Shown here: positions 1 through 5,512 of the stretch, piece after piece | How the letters are laid out: each line of letters starts with the position of its first letter | Numbering within the stretch: position 1 is the stretch's first letter | Made by a program: the position numbers and the translations under genes | The notes under the pieces: model-generated | Told to the model about the DNA's origin: nothing | The model's input: only the letters and a program-made list of their open reading frames with translations | Database searches by the model: none | Assembly (NCBI GenBank): GCA_937915965.1 | Contig: CALGHC010000339.1 | Location: forward strand, 1-6,948 | DNA length: 6,948 nt | Direction: 5' to 3' | Source: an uncultured Myxococcales bacterium | GTDB taxonomy: Bacteria > Myxococcota_A > UBA9042

Positions 1-140
1 TGGGCGGCGCGGGCGCGGGCTTGATCCTCGGCCGACGGCAGATCGCGCACCTGCGGGCTGCCGCAGCCGCAGCTCAGAGCGACGACGGCGACCGTCATCA
101 GTTCGGTTCGGATCCTCCACAATGACGGACTCATCTGCAT
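1..140 (-). CDS. Probable lipoprotein, N-terminal part (runs off the left edge)
   Basis: Reading leftward from ATG at 140, 46 codons stay open to the window edge. An AGGAGG SD site (153-148) lies 7 nt before the ATG, which is the best-placed ribosome site in the window and decides the start. The protein begins with a short n-region containing two Arg (SLWRIRTEL), then a hydrophobic stretch (MTVAVVAL), then A-L-S-C-G-C. This resembles a lipoprotein signal peptide with Cys24 as the likely lipidated residue, although A-L-S is not a textbook lipobox. The following residues (SPQVRDLPSAEDQARARAA) are polar and Ala/Arg-rich, as in a surface linker or early helix. The function cannot be told from this fragment. 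It is divergent from the rhomboid gene across 133 bp that must hold the promoters of both genes. No convincing promoter hexamers were found there. Confidence 0.6.
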   Translation of the reverse strand, partial: MQMSPSLWRIRTELMTVAVVALSCGCGSPQVRDLPSAEDQARARAA

Positions 141-273
141 CTCGTGCCCTCCTACCCCAGGCCGCGCGTTGTAGCACATGCGCCGTTGAAGCTGTAGACT
201 CCGCGGCCACCGACGGCCACCGCCGCGCGCCTCTGCCTACCGCGGCCCCGAGCCGCTCGCCCCTGCCTGTCCG

Positions 274-1707
274 ATGCACACACCGCTCGTCTCGCTCGCC
301 ACCGCTGACCTCTCTGCTGCGGTCCAGCAGTTGCTGCTGGCGCGTGGCGGACGTTACGCCAGCCTGGTCGACGAGGGCACCTGGAAGGAATCGGCGGTCC
401 TGCTCAATGTGCCCGACGACGAATCGGGCCCGTCCGCCCCGTCCGACCCGTCCGCATCCGCCGGCCCGAACGCTCCATTCGCCCCGTCCGCTTCATCCGA
501 ACCGTCTGCTTCGTCTGTTTCGGCCGCCTCGTCCGTTTCGGCCGCTTCGGCCGGCTCCGCCGCGTCGCCGCCGGGCCAGTCCGGCCAGCCGGCTCACACT
601 GGCCGCGCGGCCGCCGAGAAACCGCTCGTCAGCGTCGACGTGCCGACTGGCACCTGGCTCGTCCTCCCCTGGGACGCCGCCGATCCGATGTACCTGGGCA
701 CCTGGCTCGAGAGGCTGTGGAGGCGAGGCGCCCGTCCCGACCACCTCGTCGTCGTCACCTCGCACGATCACTTTCCCGTCGAGGTGCTGGAAGCTCTGGT
801 CGAACGATTTCCGATCCGAATCGCGGTGATGCAAGTTCCGGCGCGCAGGGTCATCGGCGCCCCACAGCTCGTGCCGCACCTGCAGCCTCTCTTCGAGACG
901 GGCACCCTCGACCAGATGGCGCGGGTCAATCCACTTGAGCACCTCACGTCTTTGGGGGACCCGCGCGATCCGCAGGTCTTCTTCGAGCGTCTCCGCCGCG
1001 CCACACCGCGCGCCTGGGTCACGCCCACCCTCATCGCGCTCAACGTGCTGGTCTTCGTGGTGATGGTTTTCTGGGGCGAACGCAGCAACCCATTTGCGGC
1101 CTTCGAGTACGGCGACCTGCGTGACTTCGGCGCCAACATCGCCTCGCGAACCGTCCACGAGGGCGAGTTCTGGCGCCTGCTGTCGTGCACGTTCATTCAC
1201 GCGAACCTGCTGCACATCGGCATGAACATGTGGGTGCTCAAGATGCTCGGCGAGACGGCCGAGCGGCTCTTGGGCACAGCGGCCTACCTCGCGGTCTACC
1301 TGCTGGCCGGTATCGGTGGCTCCATCGCTTCGCTGGGCTGGACCCTTGCCGACGAACCGCTCCTGCCGAGCGTCGGCGCCTCGGGCGCGGTCTTTGGCGT
1401 GATGGGCGCCATGCTTGGCTTTGTGCTGTGGCGCCGCGGCACGGTTCCGCCACAGGTGTTTCGTTCGCTGACGCGCAGCGCGCTCTTCTTCATCGTCGTC
1501 AACGTCGCCTTTGGCATGGCGGTACCCAATATTGACAACGCCGCCCACATTGGCGGCCTGATCTTCGGCACCGCCGCCGGCGGCCTCCTGTCGCGCGATC
1601 TGCCCCCGGCCCGTCAACCGCGACGGGCACATCGGGTCGTCATGGCCGTCGTTCTGCTGGCCGCGCTGGCCCTCGCCTGGTGGCTGGCGTCGATGCGGGC
1701 GGCCTGA
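274..1707 (+). CDS. Rhomboid-family intramembrane serine protease with a long N-terminal domain
   Basis: Rhomboids (family S54) cleave transmembrane substrates inside the membrane with a Ser-His dyad. The hallmarks are present: H309-x4-H314-x3-N318 (FIHANLLHIGMNMW) in the second membrane segment, the G-A-S-G motif with nucleophile S370, and H425 in the AHIGG motif. About seven hydrophobic segments are visible, near residues 248-269, 300-325, 336-358, 367-390, 402-420, 424-442 and 456-473, which fits the 6+1 topology. The 477-residue length exceeds a minimal rhomboid (about 200-280) because residues 1-247 form an extra, probably cytosolic, region. That region has two ordered-looking halves (1-50 and about 110-245) split by a Ser/Ala/Pro-rich linker. 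I do not recognise the extra domain. ATG 274 is the first in-frame start after a stop at 187, but no SD precedes it, so initiation may be weak or leaderless. The substrate is unknown. The flavoprotein gene follows 73 bp downstream on the same strand. Confidence 0.88.
   Translation: MHTPLVSLATADLSAAVQQLLLARGGRYASLVDEGTWKESAVLLNVPDDESGPSAPSDPSASAGPNAPFAPSASSEPSASSVSAASSVSAASAGSAASPPGQSGQPAHTGRAAAEKPLVSVDVPTGTWLVLPWDAADPMYLGTWLERLWRRGARPDHLVVVTSHDHFPVEVLEALVERFPIRIAVMQVPARRVIGAPQLVPHLQPLFETGTLDQMARVNPLEHLTSLGDPRDPQVFFERLRRATPRAWVTPTLIALNVLVFVVMVFWGERSNPFAAFEYGDLRDFGANIASRTVHEGEFWRLLSCTFIHANLLHIGMNMWVLKMLGETAERLLGTAAYLAVYLLAGIGGSIASLGWTLADEPLLPSVGASGAVFGVMGAMLGFVLWRRGTVPPQVFRSLTRSALFFIVVNVAFGMAVPNIDNAAHIGGLIFGTAAGGLLSRDLPPARQPRRAHRVVMAVVLLAALALAWWLASMRAA
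424..600 (+). repeat. Low-complexity linker with 9-bp and 18-bp in-frame repeats in the rhomboid gene
   Basis: Codons 51-109 encode an almost purely Ser/Ala/Pro/Gly/Val linker. Three 9-bp units (CCGTCCGCC, CCGTCCGAC, CCGTCCGCA) lie at 430-456, each encoding P-S-A or P-S-D. Two 18-bp units differing at two positions lie at 511-528 and 529-546, each encoding S-S/V-S-A-A-type sequence. All unit lengths keep the frame. The linker is probably disordered and separates the two halves of the N-terminal region. Confidence 0.75.
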
Positions 1708-1721
1708 GACAGCCGCAGGCC

Positions 1722-1755
1722 CCGCGGGTCGACGTGACAGCGAGTCCACCCGCGG
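1722..1755 (+). other. Perfect 8-bp inverted repeat between rhomboid and flavoprotein genes
   Basis: CCGCGGGT (1722-1729) is the reverse complement of ACCCGCGG (1748-1755), separated by an 18-nt loop. A hairpin could form in the transcript shortly after the rhomboid stop and just before the triplicated initiation region. No T-tract follows, so it is not a standard intrinsic terminator. It could instead protect an mRNA end or be a chance product of high GC. Confidence 0.3.
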
Positions 1756-1768
1756 AGTCCATCGGCTG

Positions 1769-1822
1769 CTGGAGCCATCAATGGGGCTGGAGCCATCAAT
1801 GGGGCTGGAGCCATCAATGGGG
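1769..1822 (+). repeat. Three perfect 18-bp tandem repeats, each with its own SD and ATG
   Basis: The unit CTGGAGCCATCAATGGGG occurs at 1769-1786, 1787-1804 and 1805-1822 without a mismatch. Each unit contains GGAG followed after 6 nt by ATG, giving in-frame starts at 1781, 1799 and 1817. The whole translation-initiation signal is therefore triplicated. The repeat length is six codons, so products from the three starts differ only by MGLEPS units at the N-terminus. The inner CCAT-CA-ATGG is also a small dyad. Confidence 0.92.
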
Positions 1823-3166
1823 CGCAACGCGGTCGTCGTGATTGGAGCCGGCGCAGCCGGGCTGACGGCGGCGATCTTCGCCGCGAACGCCGGCGCGGCC
1901 GTGACCCTCGTCGACGGTCAGCGGCGGATCGGCGTCAAGATCCGCGCTTCGGGCGGCGGTCGCTGCAACATCTTGCCCTCAGCCGTTGTGCCTGGCGACT
2001 TCTGGGGCGAGGGCGCCGCCGCCGCTTTCGACCGACTGCAGCGCCGCTGGCCCCTTGAGGCAATCCGCAGCTGGTTCGAGGTCGAGCTCGGGCTACCTCT
2101 GGCCACCGAGGCCACCGGCAAGGTCTTTCCCGCCAGCAGTCGCGCCGACGACGTCGTCGACGCGCTGCTGGCCGCCGCCGAGCGGGCCGGGGTGGTCTTG
2201 CGCACTGGCGCCGCCGTGACGGCGCTGCGTCCCATCGTGAGTTCCACCGTGAGTTCCACCGCGAGCTCCACCGCGAGCTCCACCGTGGGCCCCGCCGTGA
2301 ATTCCACCGTGGGCCCCGCCGTGAGCCCGACCGTGACCGACCTGGGCCCCGCCGGTGCTGCCCTCGACGTCGAGTTGGCCGACGGTGCGGTCCTTGCCGG
2401 CGCGCGGGTCGTTGTTGCCACTGGTGGCCTGTCGCTGCCGCGCTCGGGCAGCGACGGCAGCGGCCAGCGTCTCGCCACCGGGCTGGGCCACCGACTCGCT
2501 CCCTGCTATCCGGCGCTCGTGCCCCTGACCATCGAGGACGCCGAGCTGCGCGACCTCGCCGGCGTGGCGCTGCCGGTCTCGCTCTCGGTCTGGCAGGGGG
2601 GCGCGGCGATCGCCGAGGAGCGCGGCGACCTGCTGGTGACCCACCGCGGTCTCTCTGGACCCGCCGTCCTGCAGATCAGCCGGTGGCTCACCCAGCCGTC
2701 GGAGCCGTCCCAGCCACCTCGCAAACTGCGCATTCACTGGGGCGAGGCCAACTGGCCGGCCCTCCTCGCCGATGGCCAAGGGGGGCGACGGGTCGGCGCC
2801 GCCGTGCGTCGCGTTTTGCCCAGCCGCCTCGCCGATCGGCTCGTCGCCCGCGCTGGCGTCGAACCAGACGACCGACTCGCCAGCATGTCGCGCCCCAAGC
2901 GCGCCCGCCTCCTCGAGCTGCTTGAGCGCTTCGAGATGCGTCTCTCTGGCAGCGAAGGTTGGCGCACCGCCGAGGTCACCGCAGGCGGCATCGTCCTCGC
3001 CGACGTCAACATCGACGGGCTGGGCAGCCGGGTCGTGCCTGGCTTGCATCTCGCAGGCGAGATCCTCGACGTCACCGGTCGCCTCGGCGGCTACAACTTC
3101 TTGTGGGCCTGGCTGAGTGGGCGCGTCGCCGGCGAGGCCGCCGCCCGGCCCTGGCTGGTAGGATAG
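1781..3166 (+). CDS. NAD(P)/FAD-dependent oxidoreductase, HI0933/YhiN (BaiN-like) family
   Basis: The N-terminus carries a Rossmann FAD-binding motif, VVVIGAGAAGL (G-x-G-x-x-G), followed by an acidic end of strand 2 (VDG). Next comes the family signature G-x-K-I-x-x-SGGGRCN. A second FAD-contact region reads VVVATGGLSLPRSGSDGSG, and the C-terminus has AEVTAGGI, a LHLAGEILDVTGRLGGYN segment and a WAWLSGR ending, all typical of this family. The 461 residues, or 449 from the last start, are slightly longer than the roughly 390-420 usual for the family. Most of the excess is a repeat-encoded insert at codons 153-184, in the loop of the beta-hairpin before the VVVATGG strand. Family members are cytosolic flavoproteins of poorly defined substrate. 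Starts at 1781, 1799 and 1817 have identical ribosome sites; 1817 gives the most family-like N-terminus. The gene is probably cotranscribed with the rhomboid gene. Confidence 0.9.
   Translation: MGLEPSMGLEPSMGRNAVVVIGAGAAGLTAAIFAANAGAAVTLVDGQRRIGVKIRASGGGRCNILPSAVVPGDFWGEGAAAAFDRLQRRWPLEAIRSWFEVELGLPLATEATGKVFPASSRADDVVDALLAAAERAGVVLRTGAAVTALRPIVSSTVSSTASSTASSTVGPAVNSTVGPAVSPTVTDLGPAGAALDVELADGAVLAGARVVVATGGLSLPRSGSDGSGQRLATGLGHRLAPCYPALVPLTIEDAELRDLAGVALPVSLSVWQGGAAIAEERGDLLVTHRGLSGPAVLQISRWLTQPSEPSQPPRKLRIHWGEANWPALLADGQGGRRVGAAVRRVLPSRLADRLVARAGVEPDDRLASMSRPKRARLLELLERFEMRLSGSEGWRTAEVTAGGIVLADVNIDGLGSRVVPGLHLAGEILDVTGRLGGYNFLWAWLSGRVAGEAAARPWLVG
2237..2332 (+). repeat. Eight degenerate 12-bp tandem units inside the flavoprotein gene
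   Basis: Units run in phase with the codons: GTGAGTTCCACC twice, GCGAGCTCCACC twice, GTGGGCCCCGCC, GTGAATTCCACC, GTGGGCCCCGCC and GTGAGCCCGACC. They encode VSST, VSST, ASST, ASST, VGPA, VNST, VGPA and VSPT. Adjacent identical pairs and the alternating GTGGGCCCCGCC units point to stepwise slippage or unequal recombination. The insert sits between the TGAAVTALRP and ALDVELADG strands, where a length change should be tolerated. Confidence 0.9.
2693..2719 (+). repeat. Short 9-bp imperfect tandem repeat in the flavoprotein gene
   Basis: CAGCCGTCG, GAGCCGTCC and CAGCCACCT lie head to tail and in frame, encoding QPS-EPS-QPP. This makes a small proline-rich loop in the middle domain. It is short and could be chance, but it is the second in-frame repeat within this gene body. 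Confidence 0.45.
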
Positions 3167-3217
3167 ACCAGCGCCAGTCACAGTCGAAGTCACGCCGTCG
3201 CTGCCACCGCGAGCTGA

Positions 3218-4324
3218 TCAGCCGCCAATCGCGCTCATCGACTCCGCTGTCTCGATTCCGTGGTCGAAGCGGTGGCCGTCGATCTTGCCGAGCAGGGCGG
3301 CCTGGACGGCGTCGGCGATCCGCTCGTCGGTCTCGCCCGTTCGCAGCATGTCGCGCAGCGACAAGACGCCGCTGCTTGAGAGGCACTCGCGCAGGGTGCC
3401 GATCGACGACAAGCGCACCCGGTTGCAGCTGCGGCAGAAGTTCTCGCTCAGCGCGGAGATGAAGCCCAACTGAACGGGAGGCAGCTGAGGCTGGCCGCGG
3501 TGATGGGCGAGCCAGTAGCGGGCCGGGCCGCCGCCGGGCACTGTGCTCGTTGGGTCGGCCTCGAGGCGCCAGTTTGTCGCCAGCACGGTGCGCATCTCGT
3601 CGGAGCTCACGAATTGATCGGGGCCCCAGTGGGCGTCGAGGCCGATGGGCATGTATTCGATGAAGCGCGGCAGCAGCCCCTCGGTCGCGGCGAAGGTCAG
3701 CAGATCGTCGAGGCCGTCGAGGTTGGCGCCGCGTAGGACCACGACGTTGAGCTTGGTGTCGCGAAAGCCGGCCTCGCGCGCCGCCGTCAGGCCCGCGACG
3801 ACATGGTGCAGCTGGCCGCCGCGGGTCATCTCGCTGAAACGTGCGGCGTCGACGGTATCGAGCGAGACGTTCAGGCGACGAAGCCCGGCGGCGCGCAGCG
3901 GAGCCGCGAGGTCGGCGAGCAGGTGTGCGTTGGTGGTCATCGCCAGATCTTCGACCCCGTCGATGGCGGCGATTCGGGCGATCAGGTCGACGATGTCGCG
4001 GCGGACCAGCGGCTCACCGCCGGTGAGGCGCACGCGGCGGATACCGAGGCCAACAAAGATCCGCACAAGGCGCTCGATTTCACCGAAGTCAAGCAGCGCG
4101 CCGCGTCCCGCGAAGACGACGCCGTCCGCAGGCATGCAGTACGTGCACCGGTAGTTGCAGCGATCGGTGACGCTCAGCCGCAGATAGCGGACCTCGCGGG
4201 CCTGGAGATCGACCAACGAGAAACGCGTCGCGGTGCCGCCGCCGCCGCCAATGGAGAGCGCTCCTGCCTCAAGCCGTTGTCTGGGCGCTGCGGTTGTCGC
4301 ATCCACTCGGCCGTTGCAGCTCAC
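3218..4324 (-). CDS. moaA: GTP 3',8-cyclase MoaA (molybdenum cofactor biosynthesis)
   Basis: MoaA is a cytosolic radical-SAM enzyme that converts GTP to 3',8-cyclo-7,8-dihydro-GTP, which MoaC turns into cyclic pyranopterin monophosphate. Counting from GTG at 4324, the radical-SAM cluster is C56-x3-C60-x2-C63 (CNYRCTYC), followed by the SAM-binding GGEP at 102-105. The second cluster is C297-x2-C300-x13-C314, within LSENFCRSCNRVRL. The protein ends in Gly-Gly (MSAIGG), the conserved tail that enters the active site and is needed for activity. GTG 4324 is preferred because its GTGA overlaps the stop of the upstream 81-residue gene and GGGGAG lies just upstream, giving 368 residues. TTG at 4216 would give 332, closer to the usual length of about 330. 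Residues 130-133 read TTNA where most relatives have TTNG. No other Moco gene is in view. It converges on the flavoprotein gene with 51 bp between them. Confidence 0.93.
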   Translation of the reverse strand: MSCNGRVDATTAAPRQRLEAGALSIGGGGGTATRFSLVDLQAREVRYLRLSVTDRCNYRCTYCMPADGVVFAGRGALLDFGEIERLVRIFVGLGIRRVRLTGGEPLVRRDIVDLIARIAAIDGVEDLAMTTNAHLLADLAAPLRAAGLRRLNVSLDTVDAARFSEMTRGGQLHHVVAGLTAAREAGFRDTKLNVVVLRGANLDGLDDLLTFAATEGLLPRFIEYMPIGLDAHWGPDQFVSSDEMRTVLATNWRLEADPTSTVPGGGPARYWLAHHRGQPQLPPVQLGFISALSENFCRSCNRVRLSSIGTLRECLSSSGVLSLRDMLRTGETDERIADAVQAALLGKIDGHRFDHGIETAESMSAIGG

Positions 4325-4566
4325 GAAGCGCTCTCCCCATCGGCGTCGATGCGCGCCTTGCCGCCATGGTAGACGATCTCGGCGACGACGTTGCGGGCAT
4401 TCTCTGCTTCCACCGTTGTGGCGATGACCTGCGGCTGACCGACGTGGACCTTGGCGACCAGCATCTCGTGATCGTGGTGGCTGAGCGAGCGGTTGTGTTT
4501 GAGGGCGACGCGGACGATGTGCTCGTGGCGGTCGGCCGGGAAGCTCTCGAGTACGACCTGGAACAT
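4321..4566 (-). CDS. Small protein (81 aa) coupled to MoaA, L7/L12 C-terminal-domain/ClpS-like pattern
   Basis: This short frame uses strongly G/C-ending codons, whereas the overlapping MoaA-frame extension is Arg/Pro-rich nonsense, so it is a real gene. It starts at ATG 4566 after GGGAGAG and ends in TGA that shares bases with the GTG start of moaA (GTGA), the classic arrangement for translational coupling. The sequence runs FQVVLESF, a helical stretch RHEHIVRVALKHN, a second helix, then AENARNVVAEIVYHGGKARID. This strand-helix-helix-strand-helix-strand order, with a final helix ending in a glycine pair before a strand, resembles the C-terminal domain of ribosomal L7/L12 (DAEALKKALEEAGAEVEV) and ClpS. 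The resemblance is by eye and no catalytic residue is evident. It has no N-terminal L7/L12 dimerisation region. The function is unknown. It may bind a protein partner; a link to MoaA rests only on the coupling. Confidence 0.8.
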   Translation of the reverse strand: MFQVVLESFPADRHEHIVRVALKHNRSLSHHDHEMLVAKVHVGQPQVIATTVEAENARNVVAEIVYHGGKARIDADGESAS

Positions 4567-4576
4567 CGCTTGTCTC

Positions 4577-4597
4577 TCCCGCGGGCGCGAAACCCGC
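4577..4597 (-). other. Small hairpin next to the ribosome site of the 81-residue gene
   Basis: On the minus strand GCGGG-TTTCGCG-CCCGC can fold into a 5-bp GC stem with a 7-nt loop, ending directly before the GGGAGAG ribosome site. It may modulate access of ribosomes to the small gene and therefore to moaA. There is no following T-tract, so termination is unlikely. In DNA this rich in GC a 5-bp stem is weak evidence. Confidence 0.25.
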
Positions 4598-4600
4598 CGT

Positions 4601-4634
4601 CAACGGACACGGACTACCAACGGACACGGACCAA
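4601..4634. repeat. Direct repeat pair (14 bp identical, 17-bp period) upstream of the small moaA-linked gene
   Basis: CAACGGACACGGAC occurs at 4601-4614 and 4618-4631, with start-to-start distance 17 bp. On the coding (minus) strand it reads GTCCGTGTCCGTTG, itself built of two GTCCGT hexamers. It lies in the 83-bp gap between the acidic gene and the 81-residue gene. It could be an operator for a dimeric regulator at about 1.5 helical turns, or another local duplication. Confidence 0.6.
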
Positions 4635-4649
4635 GCAGGCGCGGGCCGC

Positions 4650-5462
4650 TCAGGCCTCGGCGCGCGGGATCTCGGCGATCTCATCGCGCAGCGCGCGCAG
4701 CTCGACGATCAGCTCCGGATCCTCTTCGCAGAAGCGCACCTGGAACCGATCGATCCACGCGACCAGCGCGTCGCCGAAGGGCAGGCCCTCGTCGACCGCG
4801 GTGGCGAGCGCCTCAGGCAACGCCTCGGCGGCCCATGCGCCGAGCTCGCCCAGCAGACCGTACAGGTCATCGATCTCCTCGAGCGTCGAGACCCCATCGT
4901 CGAGGTGGCGCTCGAGGCGCTTCCACAGCATGAGCCACAGCCGGCACGCGTCTTCGGTCTTGCCATCGTCGAGCAGCACGTAGCCGGCGTCGATGGTGTC
5001 GAAGAGCTCTTCGCCGCAGGGCTGATCGATGTCGTAGCGTCGCCACAGGATAACGGCGGCCAGATCGCGAAAGAGCGCGTCGTCGCTTGAGCGCTCCTCG
5101 GAGAGGGGGTCGAGTCCGCCCTGCCACACGCCCCAGGCCCACGGCATCTGCTCGGCGGCTTCCGTGAAGGTCAAGCGATCGACGGTGATGCCCAAGCTGC
5201 CAAGCTTGGCTTCGATCGCCTCGGTGGCCATCGCCGTGATCTTCTCGTAGGTCCACGGCATCGGCCCGCCTTCTTCGGCGACGAAGAGGTCAGCCAGCTC
5301 GGGCACCTCTCCCAGGCGCGCCATCGCGTGACCCAAAAGCGGCGACGGCAGGCCCTCAGGGCCACCCTCCTCATCCGTCTCAAGGGCCTCGATCTCTTCG
5401 AAAAAGGCCGCCAGAACCGGCGGAAGGCTGAACTCGAGGTCTTGGGCTTCGGTCTCGGTCAT
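4650..5462 (-). CDS. Acidic, largely helical protein of unknown function (270 aa)
   Basis: From ATG 5462 (MTETEAQDLEF) the frame gives 270 residues, clearly coding by its G/C third positions. Further upstream the same frame turns His/Arg-rich and is probably untranslated. The protein is strongly acidic, Leu/Ala/Glu/Trp-rich and without signal peptide or membrane segment, so it is likely cytosolic. Residues 155-185 (DTIDAGYVLLDDGKTEDACRLW and on) look like a TPR-style helical hairpin, followed by a helix-rich acidic tail. The pattern of a GY-x-LL-x-x-G helix, then AC-x-x-W-x-x-x-W, recalls the helical N-terminal part of some SEC-C-motif proteins, but no SEC-C cysteine motif is present. This is a weak resemblance only. 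It precedes the 81-residue gene and moaA by 83 bp on the same strand and may share their transcript. Its start overlaps the stop of a possible leader ORF (TGATG). Confidence 0.78.
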   Translation of the reverse strand: MTETEAQDLEFSLPPVLAAFFEEIEALETDEEGGPEGLPSPLLGHAMARLGEVPELADLFVAEEGGPMPWTYEKITAMATEAIEAKLGSLGITVDRLTFTEAAEQMPWAWGVWQGGLDPLSEERSSDDALFRDLAAVILWRRYDIDQPCGEELFDTIDAGYVLLDDGKTEDACRLWLMLWKRLERHLDDGVSTLEEIDDLYGLLGELGAWAAEALPEALATAVDEGLPFGDALVAWIDRFQVRFCEEDPELIVELRALRDEIAEIPRAEA

Positions 5463-5512
5463 CACGTGACTCGCGTGCGGCCCGTGGGCCGCGTGAAGGG
5501 CTCGGTGCGCAT
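5462..5512 (-). CDS. Possible 16-codon leader ORF coupled to the acidic protein gene
   Basis: The best SD upstream of the acidic gene, AAGGAGG at 5523-5517, does not serve ATG 5462 but an ATG at 5512, 4 nt away and in another frame. This frame encodes MRTEPFTRPTGRTRVT and ends in TGA at 5464-5462, which overlaps ATG 5462 as TGATG. ATG 5462 itself has only a poor ribosome site. The arrangement fits reinitiation by coupled ribosomes. The peptide is Thr/Arg-rich with no run of a single amino acid that would signal classical attenuation. It could also be chance. Confidence 0.35.
   Translation of the reverse strand: MRTEPFTRPTGRTRVT

Noticed and set aside
122..829. Plus-strand open frame overlapping the start of the rhomboid gene
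   Set aside because: Its translation is Ser/Arg/Pro-rich without any domain pattern, and it overlaps both the lipoprotein start and the rhomboid frame. It is an off-frame shadow.
1722..1755. Intrinsic terminator after the rhomboid gene
   Set aside because: The 8-bp inverted repeat has an 18-nt loop and no T-tract, so it is listed only as a possible hairpin.
493..1827. Long minus-strand open frame (444 codons) opposite the rhomboid gene
   Set aside because: It is a shadow of a GC-rich gene: Arg/Gly/His-rich composition, no domain, and it opposes a protein with full rhomboid motifs.
2237..2332. CRISPR-like array
   Set aside because: The units are 12 bp, head to tail, without spacers and in the reading frame, so this is a coding minisatellite.
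2093..3193. Minus-strand open frame (366 codons) opposite the flavoprotein
   Set aside because: It contains a GGAHGGAHGG-type run that merely mirrors the 12-bp repeats, and it shows no family pattern. The plus strand encodes a complete HI0933-family protein.
3167..3217. Bidirectional terminator between the convergent flavoprotein and moaA genes
   Set aside because: Only a 10-bp palindrome, GCTGATCAGC at 3213-3222 (overlapping the moaA stop), was found. There is no GC stem followed by T-tracts on either strand.
4567..4649. Moco riboswitch upstream of the moaA pair
   Set aside because: The gap is only 83 bp and shows a direct repeat and one short hairpin, not the multi-stem architecture of the Moco RNA motif.
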